Shown here piece after piece: positions 27,441-37,773 of a stretch of DNA of 64,000 nucleotides. The DNA is from Abditibacteriota bacterium (GTDB taxonomy: Bacteria; Armatimonadota; UBA5829), in the NCBI GenBank assembly GCA_017552965.1, contig JAFZNQ010000115.1, forward strand, positions 62,001-126,000. The letters are read 5' to 3'. Position numbers and translations under genes: made by a program. The notes beneath the pieces are model-generated. The model was not told the origin of the DNA. It did no database searches and worked only from the letters and a program-made list of their open reading frames with translations. Within the stretch, counting starts at the first letter, position 1; every line of letters starts with the position of its first letter.

Positions 27441-28850
27441 TTACTCCTTGTGCCACACGGTGCCGGTCTTGGTATCTTCGAGTATGATGCCTCTCTGTGC
27501 CAGTTGGTCTCTGATCTCGTCGGCCCTGGACCAGTTCTTTTCGGCCCGGGCCCGGTTCCTCTCTTCTATAAGGGCGTCTATCTCCCCGCTGTCCGAGGAC
27601 ACGGAGGCGGCTATGTCTTCAAAGCCCAGGCTGAGGACCCGGTCAAACCTGAAGAGCTCCTCCAGTATATTGTATTCGCCGGTCTCCGCAGCCCTGTTGA
27701 TCATCTCGTTCATCACGCCTATGGCGGCGGGCATGTTCAGGTCGTCGGAGATAGCCTCCTCGAAACGGGTGACGTATTCGCCGGTCCAGTCGGGCCTGGG
27801 GCCCTTCATCTGAACGGCCCTCATGATAAAGGCCCTGATCCTCTCATAGGCGTTGCGGGCTGCCGTAAGGGACTCGTCGGTGAACTTCAGCATGTTCCTG
27901 TAATGGGCCTGATAGGTGAAATATCTGTAGTGCACGGGCTCAAAGCCGGCGTCAATGAGAGACTGGAGCCGGAGGAAATTGCCCTCGGACTTGCTCATCT
28001 TGGCTTCGCCGTCCTTGCCCACCACCAGAAAGGCGCCGTGCATCCAGTAGTTCACGAATTTTCTGCCGGTGCAGCACTGGCTCTGGGCTATCTCGTTGGG
28101 ATGGTGCACCCACACGTGGTCCTCCCCGCCTGTGTGTATATCAAAGGTCTCCCCCAGATACTTGATGCTCATGGCGGAGCATTCTATGTGCCAGCCGGGG
28201 AAGCCCTCGCCCCAGGGAGAAGGCCATCTCATAAGGTGTTCGGCAAAGCGTCCGGTGCATTTGAACCAGACGGCAAAGTCTGCCGGGTGCCTCTTGTCCG
28301 GGTCCTCGTTGACCTCGTCCCGGGCGCCCACCACCTTGTCCTGAATGGACTGGCCGGAGAGCTCCGTGTATTCCGGAAAACGGCTGATGTCAAAATATAT
28401 GGCCTGCTCGGTCTCGTAGGCAAAGCCCTTGTCAAGCAGGGTCTTCACCATGTCCTGCATTTCCTGTATATGGTCGGTGGCCCTGCAGATCACCGTAGGG
28501 GTCATGATGTTGAGACGGCTGAGATCCTCAAAAAAGGCCTTCTCGTAAAAGTCGGCTATCTCCCTCACGTCCTTGCCCGTCCTGGCGGCCTGCCGTTCCA
28601 TCTTGTCGGCGCCGCTGTCCTGATCTCCGGTCAGGTGGCCTACGTCCGTGACGTTCATCACGTGACGCACGTCATAGCCGAAATAGATCAGGGTCTTCTT
28701 GAGAACGTCGGCAAAGATATAGGAGCGCAGGTTGCCTATATGGGCATAGTTGTACACTGTGGGTCCGCAGGAATAAATGCCTGCGCAGCCCTCCTTTATG
28801 GGGATGAACTCCTGCTTTTTTCTGCCTAAGGTATTGTAGAATCTAATCAC
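27441..28850 (-). CDS. cysS: Cysteine--tRNA ligase
   Basis: A 469-aa class I aminoacyl-tRNA synthetase charging tRNA-Cys. The HIGH box appears as AHIGNLRSY, and KMSKS as AKMSKSEGN. Zn-binding residues are visible in YSCGPTVYN and GWHIECSAM. Length is normal. It overlaps cysE by 8 nt; a cysE-cysS pair, coupling cysteine synthesis to its use, is common in bacteria. Confidence 0.98.
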   Translation of the reverse strand: MIRFYNTLGRKKQEFIPIKEGCAGIYSCGPTVYNYAHIGNLRSYIFADVLKKTLIYFGYDVRHVMNVTDVGHLTGDQDSGADKMERQAARTGKDVREIADFYEKAFFEDLSRLNIMTPTVICRATDHIQEMQDMVKTLLDKGFAYETEQAIYFDISRFPEYTELSGQSIQDKVVGARDEVNEDPDKRHPADFAVWFKCTGRFAEHLMRWPSPWGEGFPGWHIECSAMSIKYLGETFDIHTGGEDHVWVHHPNEIAQSQCCTGRKFVNYWMHGAFLVVGKDGEAKMSKSEGNFLRLQSLIDAGFEPVHYRYFTYQAHYRNMLKFTDESLTAARNAYERIRAFIMRAVQMKGPRPDWTGEYVTRFEEAISDDLNMPAAIGVMNEMINRAAETGEYNILEELFRFDRVLSLGFEDIAASVSSDSGEIDALIEERNRARAEKNWSRADEIRDQLAQRGIILEDTKTGTVWHKE

Positions 28851-29493
28851 CGTTGTTATTCTCGCTTTCCAATATTTTCAGTCTCTTTTCCATGTCCTCG
28901 AGCTTGTTGATCATGCAGCGTATCTGCTCGCCCTCGGGGTCCAGGTTCCTGCCGTGAGTGAGACGGTCTTCGTCTTCCTTTTGTTTCTGCAGCACCACTC
29001 TGCCGGGGACTCCCACCACCGAGGTATCGGCCGGCACGTCCTTCAGCACCACGGCGTTGGCCCCCACTCTCACGTTGTCGCCCAGAGTGATATTGCCCAG
29101 CACCTTGGCTCCCGCGCCTATGATCACATTGTTTCCCAGAGTGGGATGCCTCTTGGACCGGGACATACTGACGCCCCCCAGAGTGACTCCGTGGTAGAGC
29201 ACGCAGTCGTTGCCTATCTCGGCGGTCTCGCCTATGACCACTCCCATGCCGTGATCTATAAAGAGTCCGGAGCCTATGACTGCCCCCGGGTGTATCTCTA
29301 TGCCCGTCCAGAAACGGGCGGACTGGCTGATGATCCTGGCCAGGAGCTTCAGCCCGTGGACGTGAAAGAAATGGGCCGCCCTGTACCAGCACACGGCGTG
29401 AAGGCCCGCATAGGTCAGCACCTCCGGTAGGCTCCGGGCTGCCGGGTCGTTTCTGAATACGGCGGCTACGTCGCTTTTCAGGGTCCTACACAT
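28843..29493 (-). CDS. cysE: Serine O-acetyltransferase (short form)
   Basis: A 216-aa enzyme that makes O-acetylserine for cysteine synthesis. It has an N-terminal helical region, then a left-handed parallel beta-helix of hexapeptide repeats. Motifs include [25 protein letters not shown] (quoted in part: HPGAVIG and [10 protein letters not shown]) and GVTLGGVS. The ATG at 29493 is used; a TTG 12 nt upstream would add four residues. It overlaps the end of kdsB by 8 nt. The C-terminus ends in a charged coiled-coil-like segment. Confidence 0.95.
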   Translation of the reverse strand: MCRTLKSDVAAVFRNDPAARSLPEVLTYAGLHAVCWYRAAHFFHVHGLKLLARIISQSARFWTGIEIHPGAVIGSGLFIDHGMGVVIGETAEIGNDCVLYHGVTLGGVSMSRSKRHPTLGNNVIIGAGAKVLGNITLGDNVRVGANAVVLKDVPADTSVVGVPGRVVLQKQKEDEDRLTHGRNLDPEGEQIRCMINKLEDMEKRLKILESENNNGD

Positions 29494-30202
29494 CTGCCGC
29501 TTCAAATATGGCGCGCACCCGCTCCAGGTCCTCGGGGGTGTCCACGCCCATGGGCTTTTCGGCCACCACCAGAGTCCTGATGCGGCAGCCGTTTTCCAGC
29601 GCTCTCAGCTGCTCCAGGGATTCGGAGCGCTCCAGAGGCGTCCTGTCCATAGAGGGATATTTCAGCAGGAAGGAGCGCCGATAGGCATATATGCCTATAT
29701 GTCCGTAATAGGGAGCTCCCGGCTCTCTGTCGTAGGGAATGGGGCTCCGGGAAAAATACAGGGCGTTGCCCTTTTGGTCGCAGACCACCTTCACCAGGTT
29801 CGGATCGGCGGCCTCCGCCTTGCTGATGGGCACTATAAGGGTGGCCATTTCAGCATCGGAGTCCCGGAGAGAGTCCGCCAGCACCCTGATGTCCCGGGGA
29901 TCGACCAGAGGCTCGTCCCCCTGCAGATTGATCACCGTGTCGCAGTCCAGCTTTTCCGCTGCCTCGGCTATCCTGTCTGTGCCCGACCTGTGGTCCCTGC
30001 GGGTCATGATATAGGGGGCCCCGAAGGACTCAGCCGCCTCTGCCAGCTCCCGGTCGCACAGGGCCAGATACACCTCGAAGCCGGTCCGGCAGGCTCCTTC
30101 GTACACCCGTCGGATCATGGGCTTGCCGCATATATCCAGCAGAGGCTTCCCCGGAAGTCTGGTGGAATCCATCCGGGCAGGTATGATGATACAGGTCTTC
30201 AA
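29486..30202 (-). CDS. kdsB: CMP-Kdo synthetase (3-deoxy-manno-octulosonate cytidylyltransferase)
   Basis: A 238-aa enzyme that activates Kdo with CTP for lipopolysaccharide inner core synthesis. Motifs include [24 protein letters not shown] in part ([14 protein letters not shown]), [13 protein letters not shown] and [13 protein letters not shown]. It is direct evidence for a Kdo-containing LPS or lipooligosaccharide and therefore an outer membrane. It overlaps dprA by 4 nt. Confidence 0.97.
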   Translation of the reverse strand: MKTCIIIPARMDSTRLPGKPLLDICGKPMIRRVYEGACRTGFEVYLALCDRELAEAAESFGAPYIMTRRDHRSGTDRIAEAAEKLDCDTVINLQGDEPLVDPRDIRVLADSLRDSDAEMATLIVPISKAEAADPNLVKVVCDQKGNALYFSRSPIPYDREPGAPYYGHIGIYAYRRSFLLKYPSMDRTPLERSESLEQLRALENGCRIRTLVVAEKPMGVDTPEDLERVRAIFEAADV

Positions 30203-31290
30203 GACAATACACTCCTTACAAAGCGGTTGCCGGGCACTCTTTTGACGACTCCCTTGACCTCCAGCCCGGTCAGCACCCCGGACAGCTCTTCCGTGGGGAG
30301 GCCGGTCTTTTCCGATATGGCGTAGTCGCCTATGGGAATGGTGGTGATGCAGTCAAACACGGCCTTTTCCTTCTCCGACAGGGAGTCTGCAGATGTGTCG
30401 GGAGCCAGGAGCACCGTGTAGCCCATATTAAAGGCCACGTCGTCTGCGTTTTCTATGAGAGGGCACCCGTCCTTGATAAGCAGATTGGTGCCGGAATTCT
30501 TGTCGTTGTCCGCATTGCCGGGCACCGCATATACGTCCTTGCCGCAGTCTCTGGCCAGGGCGGCGGTGATCAGGGAGCCGGACTTCACGGGGGCCTGTAT
30601 CACCAGTATAGCGTCGCACAGGCCCGCTATGATCCTGTTGCGCAGGGGGAACTTGTATCTGTCTATCCTGCTGGCGGGGTGATACTCGCTCAGGAGAGAG
30701 CCGCCGGACTCCACTATATCCATAAACAGCAGGCTGTTCTCGGGAGGATAATCCACCCCCAGGCCGCAGCCGAACACGGACCAGGTCTCGCCCTTGCCCT
30801 TCATGGAGCCCCTGTGAGCGGCGCTGTCGATGCCCCGGGCGCCGCCGCTGACTATGATAAAGCCGTTCTTGGAAAGATCCCGGGTGATGGTCTCCGCCAT
30901 GTAGAGGCCGTAATAATCGGCGTGTCTGGAGCCTACCACGGCCAGTACGGGAGCCTCGCTGTTGAGATCGGCCTTGCCCTTGACAAACAGAGCGCAGGGA
31001 GGATCGGTGATGTATTTCAGCTTTTGCGGATACTCGGGAGAGCTAAACGGAATGAGCCTGATCTGCTGGCGCTCCAGATACTTCAGATCCTTTGACACGT
31101 CCGCCTCCGTCCAGTGAAGGATCCTGTCCAGCTGTTTGGGAGACGAGGCGAACCTGTCGGCAAAAAAGGCCCTGTCCCCCATCAGCGCTTCTATATCGCA
31201 CTCAAAGCGGCACAGGATCTCAAAGGCAGTATCGGGAGCGAGCTCGCAGTGACAAAAGCGCAGCCATGCCGAAAGCTCTTGGTCGGTCAT
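30199..31290 (-). CDS. dprA: DNA processing protein DprA
   Basis: A 363-aa single-stranded-DNA-binding protein that loads RecA during natural transformation. A SAM-like helical N-terminus is followed by the Rossmann DprA/Smf fold (AVVGSRHADYYG, VSGGARGIDSAAHRG, VFGCGLGVDYPPENS). The C-terminal winged helix (DML1-type) covers about 305-363. The start codon shares one base with the stop of the upstream PQQ-type gene. Its role in competence here is not proven because no other com genes are in the window. Confidence 0.96.
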   Translation of the reverse strand: MTDQELSAWLRFCHCELAPDTAFEILCRFECDIEALMGDRAFFADRFASSPKQLDRILHWTEADVSKDLKYLERQQIRLIPFSSPEYPQKLKYITDPPCALFVKGKADLNSEAPVLAVVGSRHADYYGLYMAETITRDLSKNGFIIVSGGARGIDSAAHRGSMKGKGETWSVFGCGLGVDYPPENSLLFMDIVESGGSLLSEYHPASRIDRYKFPLRNRIIAGLCDAILVIQAPVKSGSLITAALARDCGKDVYAVPGNADNDKNSGTNLLIKDGCPLIENADDVAFNMGYTVLLAPDTSADSLSEKEKAVFDCITTIPIGDYAISEKTGLPTEELSGVLTGLEVKGVVKRVPGNRFVRSVLS

Positions 31291-33530
31291 TAGAAAGGAG
31301 GAAAGGGAGGAAACCCTTCTTCGGGGTATCCGTCAAAGGACGTATCTTCGTCGGTGTCCGTGGCCACCACGTCCACACTCATGCCGTTGTCATAAGCCAC
31401 GTAGTTGCCGTTTTCGTCATAGCCGTCCTGCAGAGAGGAGCCGCTTTCGCTCCTCGCTGAAACAGCAGAGGCAGCAGTGGTGGTGCTGCTGCCGCTGTTG
31501 TTATTTCCGGAAGTTTCTGTTTGCGAGCTGACTGCTCCGCCTTTTTTCGTCCCGGAGGACTCGGCGTCCTTCATCAGCTGGTTCAGCTGGCCTCCGTACA
31601 CGGAGCCTGTGCCTACGTCCAGATATTTCAGCGAAGTATCCGACATAGTCCTTATGGGCTGCAGGCCGGTGTCCAGATCGAAGCTGAACTCAAAATTCAG
31701 CTCGTTGCCGGCGTAGTCGCTGACAGAGAAGACAGAGGTAAAGGTCCCGGAGGGATAAGGCGAGACTACGGAGGTCTTGGGCTTGCTCAGCACGCCGTAG
31801 AAGATCTGGTTGTCCAGATCATAGACCAGCCGCACGTCATATTCGCCGCCCTGACTGTCCTCGCAGGTCAGCTTCGCGGTGGTAAAGTCCACGCCGGAGC
31901 TCTTGTCCGTCGCCGAGATCTTGAAGGTGATGGGAGGCAGAGCGGATATCTTCCGGGAATTGGTGTCGTAGCCGGGATAATAGCTCAGTATCTCGGGAGC
32001 CTTCTTGTCGGCGGCGCCCCCGTTGGACCTGACCATCAGATAGCCGTCGGCGGTGATGTAGGCCAGAGTGCCGTTATTGTAAACGGCGTTGCCCACCAGA
32101 CCGGAGGGGACGAAGGACTTGGAGTAGTTCTTCAGGATGTCCTGCAGCTCCACTTCCTCGATGCCGTCCACTATCTTGGTGTTGATAGGCTGAGACACGG
32201 CAGTCATGCCGCCGGTCATACCGGTGGTCCCCATGGTCCCTGCGGCGCCCATGGTCCCCATCATGCCGCCCATTCCCATCATGGAAGCGGTGGGAGGCGT
32301 ATAGCCGGGGATGGACACGGTGGAATTGTTCATGGTCCTGCCGGACTGGTTGGACCAGCAGATGGCGCCGGTCTCCCGATCCAGAGCAAACAGGAAGCCG
32401 CTCTTGCAGGCGCACAGCAGAACGTTGTCGGTGAGAGCTATGAGCTGAGAAATGGTCTGGCCCATGTTGTAGGGCTTTTTCCAATTCTGCTCCATCCTGC
32501 TGTTGGTGAACCTGAGGGAGTAGAGATTCTGGTTGGCAGTAGCCACGTACACGTTCTGGCCGTCGGTGACGGGAGCGCACGTGATGGTGTGGGAGAACTT
32601 CTGCATAGCGTGCTCCTTGCCGGAGCGGGTATAGACTATGACCGCCTTGTCGGTGGTGACCAGAATGTAGTCGTCGGTGATGATGGGCATAAAGCCTCTG
32701 ATGACGCCGTCGGCACCCAGCTGGAAGGTGTTGGCTCCGCTGGCCAGATCAAAGCCGTAGATGGTGTTGGTATCGGACTTGCTGATCAGCAGGTCATCCT
32801 TGATGGTGAACCCGTTGGACAGAATGGCTCTGGCGCCTGCGGAAACAGCGTTCCTGTTCTCGGCAGTGAGGGCGGGAGCAGCATCCTCGAGAGTCTCGGG
32901 ATCCAGTCTGTAGATCTTTCCGTCGCCGGCGGAGAAATACAGAATGCCGTTCTCGGCGTTGAGCATGGCCGCAGTGGTATTGGGGATGTTGCGCATCTTC
33001 AGGACTTCGCCGGTCTCCTCATCCAGAGCGTAAAGCATCTTGGTGGTGCTGAAGAACACCTTGCCGCCTTCGGCCTCGGGGACGCAGGTGATGCCGTTCT
33101 CCATGTCATTCTGAGAAGGGTACTGCCAATTGAGGCGTCCCTTGTTCTTCTCGTAGGAATACACCTTGGTGGAGGTACCCACCAGGATGCTCTTGTCTCC
33201 TATTCCGATACGCGAGGTAGCGATATTGGTCCCGTTGCCGTACTGGCCGCCGGTGGTGCCGCCTGCCACTCCGGCCACAGCCATGCCGCCTCCGGCCACA
33301 CCGCCTCCGGCCACTCCGCCGGCCATACCGCCGGTGGCGTAGGAAGAGGCAGCGGAATACTTGATCTGCCTGTCAAAAGAATATACCAGGGGCAGGTCCA
33401 GATCACCTTCCGTATAGCCGGTATTTTGCGCATTGACGGTCTGTGTCAGCACCTGCGCGTAAGCGCCGGCTGCAGACATGACGGCCACTGCGGCGATCAA
33501 CAAAATGACGCCTAAGATTGACTTCTTCAC
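31290..33530 (-). CDS. Exported PQQ/Pyrrolo-quinoline-type beta-propeller protein with Gly/Met-rich inserts
   Basis: A 746-aa secreted protein with a signal peptide at residues 1-25 (ending GAYAQ). The body has repeated propeller blades such as ILVGTSTKVYSYEKNKG, VFFSTTKMLYALDEETGEVL and LLCACKSGFLFALDRETGAI, as in PQQ_2/BamB-like domains. Two low-complexity insertions stand out: a Gly/Ala-rich stretch at about 66-95 and a Met/Gly/Thr-rich stretch near 415-450. The C-terminus is Ser/Thr rich, then acidic, ending FPPFPPF. The start is GTG with GGAGG six bases upstream. A BamB-like envelope role is possible, but the long inserts argue for a cell-surface protein. Confidence 0.75.
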   Translation of the reverse strand: MKKSILGVILLIAAVAVMSAAGAYAQVLTQTVNAQNTGYTEGDLDLPLVYSFDRQIKYSAASSYATGGMAGGVAGGGVAGGGMAVAGVAGGTTGGQYGNGTNIATSRIGIGDKSILVGTSTKVYSYEKNKGRLNWQYPSQNDMENGITCVPEAEGGKVFFSTTKMLYALDEETGEVLKMRNIPNTTAAMLNAENGILYFSAGDGKIYRLDPETLEDAAPALTAENRNAVSAGARAILSNGFTIKDDLLISKSDTNTIYGFDLASGANTFQLGADGVIRGFMPIITDDYILVTTDKAVIVYTRSGKEHAMQKFSHTITCAPVTDGQNVYVATANQNLYSLRFTNSRMEQNWKKPYNMGQTISQLIALTDNVLLCACKSGFLFALDRETGAICWSNQSGRTMNNSTVSIPGYTPPTASMMGMGGMMGTMGAAGTMGTTGMTGGMTAVSQPINTKIVDGIEEVELQDILKNYSKSFVPSGLVGNAVYNNGTLAYITADGYLMVRSNGGAADKKAPEILSYYPGYDTNSRKISALPPITFKISATDKSSGVDFTTAKLTCEDSQGGEYDVRLVYDLDNQIFYGVLSKPKTSVVSPYPSGTFTSVFSVSDYAGNELNFEFSFDLDTGLQPIRTMSDTSLKYLDVGTGSVYGGQLNQLMKDAESSGTKKGGAVSSQTETSGNNNSGSSTTTAASAVSARSESGSSLQDGYDENGNYVAYDNGMSVDVVATDTDEDTSFDGYPEEGFPPFPPF

Positions 33531-33591
33531 GAGAGCCTCCTCAAGTATAGATATTCAGATAAATTCACTTACATAAGGTATATCTAATTCT

Positions 33592-33620
33592 ATTATATCA
33601 AGTTTCAACGCGGTTTTCAC
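33592..33620 (-). promoter_or_regulatory. Promoter of the PQQ-propeller to vanW operon
   Basis: TATAAT lies at 33597-33592, preceded by TGA (extended -10). GTGAAA lies at 33620-33615 with 17-nt spacing. The leader before the GTG start is about 55 nt. Confidence 0.65.
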
Positions 33621-33642
33621 TAATTCTCATTATTTTTTTCTG

Positions 33643-36033
33643 CTAAAATATGGGATCGGGATCAAAGGCCAGAGAGGAATAGCTGCCGTCGTCTCCTTCC
33701 AGGAGCTCCCACACGGCTGCTGAGACCTGCTCCGGCTCCCGGGTCTTTATCAGCAGATTGTAGTGATACAGTCCTTTTTCCAGCTTCATAGGCGCAGGCA
33801 CCGCGGGATACACCCGGGTCCCCTCCGGGCCCTTCAGCCGGGCGGCCAGCTCCCTGCCGAAGGCCATCAGCCTCCCGGAGGCGGCTGACTCGGAGCGGTC
33901 GCTGCTGCCGATACGGATGAGACGGGAAAAGGGAGGATACGCAAGCAGCCTTCTGTTTTCCAGCTCGTAGCGGTAAAAGCCGGCGAAATCATGCCGGGCC
34001 ACCAGTTCCAGCACCGGGCTTTCCGCCGCCAGGGTCTGGACTATCACCTGTCCCGGCTCGCTGCCCCTGCCTGCCCTGCCGGCCACCTGGCTCAGCAGCT
34101 GAAAGGTCCTCTCCTCCGCTCTGAAGTCCGGCATGTTGAGGTCCGTGTCGGCGGAGATGATGCCCACCAGGGTCACACCCGGAAAATCCAGTCCCTTGGC
34201 TATCATCTGGGTCCCCACCAGTACGTCGCATTCCCCCTTGCGGAACCTGTCGATGATCCTCTGGTGGGCGCCCTTGGTGCCGGTGGTGTCGCTGTCCATA
34301 CGCAGGACCCGGGCAGAGGGAAACTCCATTCTGACGAATTCCTCCACCTTCTGGGTACCTATGCCGGGGGACATGAGCTTCGGGCCGCCGCAGACGGGGC
34401 ACCGGGCGGGAGCCGCCGCATGAAAGCCGCAGTGATGACAGGAAAGGTGCCGGGTGTCCTTGTGATACTTCAGGGTCACGTCGCAATTGCGGCACTTCGC
34501 CACCCATCCGCAGGAGCGGCATATGATAAAGGGGGAATAGGCCCGTCTGTTCTGCATGAGTATCACCTGCCGGCCCCGGGCGAGACAGTCCTCTATGGCC
34601 TCCCGGAGCAGGGGCGAGAATATGGTGGGCGCCGGACCGGCAGGAGCTTCGGCCAGCACCGCCGTTTTTACCTGAGGCAGGGGGCGGCCGGCCACTCTGT
34701 CAGGCATCTCCACCAGCAGATACTCCCCGGAGCAGGCTTTGTAATAGCTCTCCAGCGAAGGGGTGGCGCTGCCCAGCAGGAGCACACAGCGGTGCATCCC
34801 GGACCTCATAAGGGCCACTTCCCTGGCATGATAGCGGGGGGCGCTGTCCTCCTGCTTGTAGCCTCCGTCGTGCTCCTCGTCAATGATGATGAGCCCTATG
34901 TTGTCCAGGGGGGCGAACACGCAGCTCCGGGCCCCCAGGACCACGGAGGCCCTGCCGTCCCTGGCCCTCTGCCATTCGTCCAGTCTTTCCCCGTCGGAGA
35001 GATTGCTGTGGAGCACCGCCACCCTGTCCCCGAAACGGCTGCGGAATATGTTCATCACCTGAGCCGTAAGGGCTATCTCAGGCAGCAGCACCAGGGCGGT
35101 CCTGCCCTCCTTCAGAGCCTTCTCTATGAGGGCCATATACACCTCGGTCTTTCCCGAAGCGGTGACTCCGTGCAGGAGCGCGGCGCGGCTCTCCCCCGCG
35201 TCCATCTCTGCGGAGATGCGGGCTATGGCGTTTTGCTGGTGGGGCGTATAGCTGATCTGCCGGGGCTCCGTGTGTATGTAGTCGGGGATACGGTCCCTGT
35301 ATATCACCGTCTCCGACAGGACCCCTGCCTTCACGCACTTGCCGATCATGGCCCGGGTGGCTATTTTGTTTGCCACCAGATATCCCACCGGCACCGGGTC
35401 CTGCCCGGCCAGCCGGTCCGCCAGGGCCTTCATCCTGGGCGTCAGGCTGCCCTCAAAGCCGGGGACGGCGCTGACGCATTTTATCTCCACCCTCCTGGGC
35501 CTCCGGGCGAAATAATACTTCTTGTCCAGTATTTTGCGGGCGGTCATATCCCTCAGGAGCTTCCGGACAGCGGCCTCGGTCATATCCATCTCACCGGCCA
35601 GCAGCCGGGGGGAAGAGCGTCTGCCCAGGGCGGCCACCAGCTCCAGAGCCCGCTTTTCCGTCGGAGAGCAGGCTCCCTCTCCGTCGCCGGGGGCGTAATA
35701 CTCCCCCAGCTTAGACCTCACAGCCGCGGGGACCACGGAAGCCAGGGTGCGGGACAGGCTGCAAAAGCAGCTGCGGCTGACCCTGCGGGCCAGCTCTATG
35801 ATCTCGGGAGTGATGCTGCCCTCGTCTATGATCTCCAGCACCGGCTTCAGCCGGGCAGGCTCCGCGTCCGAGGATCCGGGAAAATCTATGATATAGCCGA
35901 ACACGGCCCGGCCTGCCAGCGGCACCACCGCGCCGGAACCGATCCGCCCCTCCATGCCCTCGGGCAGATAATAGGTCAGAAAATCAAATCCGCCTCCGGC
36001 AAAGTCGCCGGAGGCCACGTTTACGAGTCTCAC
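33643..36033 (-). CDS. priA: Primosomal replication restart helicase PriA
   Basis: A 796-aa 3'-to-5' DNA helicase that reloads the replisome at stalled forks. An N-terminal 3'BD and circularly permuted winged helix precede Walker A (HGVTASGKTEVYM) and the DEEH box (IIIDEEHDGGYK). Eight cysteines of the zinc site are present (CRSCGWVAKCRNC and CHHCGF...CPVCGG). It overlaps coaBC by 4 nt and is last in its operon. All major motifs are intact. Confidence 0.97.
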   Translation of the reverse strand: MRLVNVASGDFAGGGFDFLTYYLPEGMEGRIGSGAVVPLAGRAVFGYIIDFPGSSDAEPARLKPVLEIIDEGSITPEIIELARRVSRSCFCSLSRTLASVVPAAVRSKLGEYYAPGDGEGACSPTEKRALELVAALGRRSSPRLLAGEMDMTEAAVRKLLRDMTARKILDKKYYFARRPRRVEIKCVSAVPGFEGSLTPRMKALADRLAGQDPVPVGYLVANKIATRAMIGKCVKAGVLSETVIYRDRIPDYIHTEPRQISYTPHQQNAIARISAEMDAGESRAALLHGVTASGKTEVYMALIEKALKEGRTALVLLPEIALTAQVMNIFRSRFGDRVAVLHSNLSDGERLDEWQRARDGRASVVLGARSCVFAPLDNIGLIIIDEEHDGGYKQEDSAPRYHAREVALMRSGMHRCVLLLGSATPSLESYYKACSGEYLLVEMPDRVAGRPLPQVKTAVLAEAPAGPAPTIFSPLLREAIEDCLARGRQVILMQNRRAYSPFIICRSCGWVAKCRNCDVTLKYHKDTRHLSCHHCGFHAAAPARCPVCGGPKLMSPGIGTQKVEEFVRMEFPSARVLRMDSDTTGTKGAHQRIIDRFRKGECDVLVGTQMIAKGLDFPGVTLVGIISADTDLNMPDFRAEERTFQLLSQVAGRAGRGSEPGQVIVQTLAAESPVLELVARHDFAGFYRYELENRRLLAYPPFSRLIRIGSSDRSESAASGRLMAFGRELAARLKGPEGTRVYPAVPAPMKLEKGLYHYNLLIKTREPEQVSAAVWELLEGDDGSYSSLAFDPDPIF

Positions 36034-37199
36034 TTCAAGGCTCCCGCCAGCTCATCCAGTATGACGTCAGCCAGCTCTCTTTTGGGTATCCTGCCAGTGG
36101 CAGTCCGGGAGCCGTCCTTTTTGATGATGACCGCGCTGTCGTAGTCGCTGCCGAACACGTCCCGGGAGACGTCGTTGGCCACTATCATGTCCAGCTTTTT
36201 CCGCTCCAGCTTCAGCCGGGCGTTTGCTTCCGGATCGCCGGTCTCCGCGGCAAAGCCCACCAGCGCCGGCCCCGGGGCCTCCGCAGCCAGGCTGCCTATG
36301 ACGTCTCTGGCCTCCGTAAGGGTCAGCTCCAGAGGTCTGCCGTTCTTTTTGATCTTGGCGGGACTGGGCTCGCAGGCGTAGTCGCAGGGGGCCGCCGCCG
36401 CTATGACGGCGTCGGGCTTTTCGCTGAGGCAAATATCCTTCAGCGCCCTGTACATATCCTCGTTGGTGAGAGCCTCCTCCACCCTGGCTCCGGGAGGAAA
36501 GGCCGCGGATACCCGTCCCGTCACCGCTATCACCCGGGCTCCCCGCCGCAATGCGGCCTCGCAGAGGGCGGCGCCCATCTTGCCGGAGGAGTGATTGGTG
36601 ATGAATCTCACCGGGTCTATGGGAGACATGGTGGCGCCGGCGGTGACCACTATGCATCTGCCGGCATAATCTCCCCTGCCGGTGACCGCATCCACTATGG
36701 TCTCCGGGGAGGAGAGCCGGCCCTTCCCTTCGGTCCCGCAGGCCAGACGCCCGCTGTCCGGACCGATGAAGGCGCAGCCTCTTGCTGCCAGAAGCTCCAT
36801 GTTGGCCCTGTTTGCCGGGTGTTCGTACATGGCAGTATTCATGGCCGGGGCGATATACACGGGGCACCGGCAGGCCAAATACACCGTGGACAGCATGTCG
36901 TCGGCAATGCCTGCGGCCATCTTGGCTATGATATTGGCGTCGGCGGGCGCTACCAGCAGCAGGTCCGCCCAGTCGGCCAGAGATATGTGCTCCGGCTCGT
37001 AGGCGTGTTCCCCGAACATATCCGAGCACACGGGATAGCCGCTGAGGGTAGCCAGGGACAGCTCCGTGATGAATCGGGTGGCGTTGGCGGTCATGATCAC
37101 CCTGACCGAGTGTCCCCTTTTCCGCAGCAGCGATACTATCTCGCAGGCCTTCCAGGCAGCGATGCTCCCGGTCACTCCCAATAATACGTTAGATCCCAT
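36030..37199 (-). CDS. coaBC: Bifunctional phosphopantothenoylcysteine decarboxylase/synthetase
   Basis: A 389-aa flavoprotein catalysing two steps of coenzyme A synthesis. The CoaC domain (about 1-180) has GVTGSIAAWKA, the substrate motif PAMNTAMYEHP, and the flexible-flap Cys region. The CoaB synthetase domain (about 185-389) begins CIVVTAGATMSPIDPVRF and ends with ANDVSRDVFGSD. The start overlaps gmk by 11 nt. The gmk-(rpoZ)-coaBC-priA order is common, but rpoZ is not present between gmk and coaBC here. Confidence 0.97.
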   Translation of the reverse strand: MGSNVLLGVTGSIAAWKACEIVSLLRKRGHSVRVIMTANATRFITELSLATLSGYPVCSDMFGEHAYEPEHISLADWADLLLVAPADANIIAKMAAGIADDMLSTVYLACRCPVYIAPAMNTAMYEHPANRANMELLAARGCAFIGPDSGRLACGTEGKGRLSSPETIVDAVTGRGDYAGRCIVVTAGATMSPIDPVRFITNHSSGKMGAALCEAALRRGARVIAVTGRVSAAFPPGARVEEALTNEDMYRALKDICLSEKPDAVIAAAAPCDYACEPSPAKIKKNGRPLELTLTEARDVIGSLAAEAPGPALVGFAAETGDPEANARLKLERKKLDMIVANDVSRDVFGSDYDSAVIIKKDGSRTATGRIPKRELADVILDELAGALK

Positions 37200-37764
37200 T
37201 TTGTCTCTTTTTCTCCCCGTCGATCAGTCCGGCCACCCGGCGGATGCACTCCTGCAGGTCGTCGTTCACCACCCGGGCGTCATACAGATGCCGCCGGTCC
37301 ATTTCGGCCTCGGCGTTTTGCAGCCTGAGGGCTATCTGCTCGGGCGTCTCCGTGCCCCGTCCGGACAGCCGCTGCCGCAGAGTGTCCCGGTCCGGAGGCA
37401 TGATGAATATGGTAAAGGCCTCGGGATGGGCCTTTTTTACGTTGAGCCCTCCCTGCACGTCTATTTCCAGCAGCACGGTCCTGCCCTCCTCTGCCAGAGC
37501 CATAGCCTCCCGGCGGGGGGTGCCGTAATAATTGCCGTGGACGAAAGCGTATTCCAGAAAATAGCCCTCGTCCTTTTTGATCTCAAAAGCCTCTTTGGTC
37601 AAAAAGTGATATTCCCTGCCGTCCCGTTCTCCCGGTCTGGGAGCTCTGGTGGTGCAGGTCACGCATTCGGTGATGTGGGGATCCTGCGCCTTGAGCCCGG
37701 CAGCCACGCTGCCCTTGCCGACTCCGGAGGGTCCGGAGATCACCACTATAAGTCCCTTTGTCAA
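37189..37764 (-). CDS. gmk: Guanylate kinase
   Basis: A 191-aa enzyme that phosphorylates GMP to GDP. The P-loop is GPSGVGKGS (Gly11-Ser19). The GMP-binding segment TCTTRAPRPGERDGREYHF is clear, and EIDVQGG follows. Normal length. It lies 9 nt after alr and 11 nt into the start of coaBC. Confidence 0.97.
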   Translation of the reverse strand: MTKGLIVVISGPSGVGKGSVAAGLKAQDPHITECVTCTTRAPRPGERDGREYHFLTKEAFEIKKDEGYFLEYAFVHGNYYGTPRREAMALAEEGRTVLLEIDVQGGLNVKKAHPEAFTIFIMPPDRDTLRQRLSGRGTETPEQIALRLQNAEAEMDRRHLYDARVVNDDLQECIRRVAGLIDGEKKRQNGI

Positions 37765-37773
37765 CGGTCGCTC

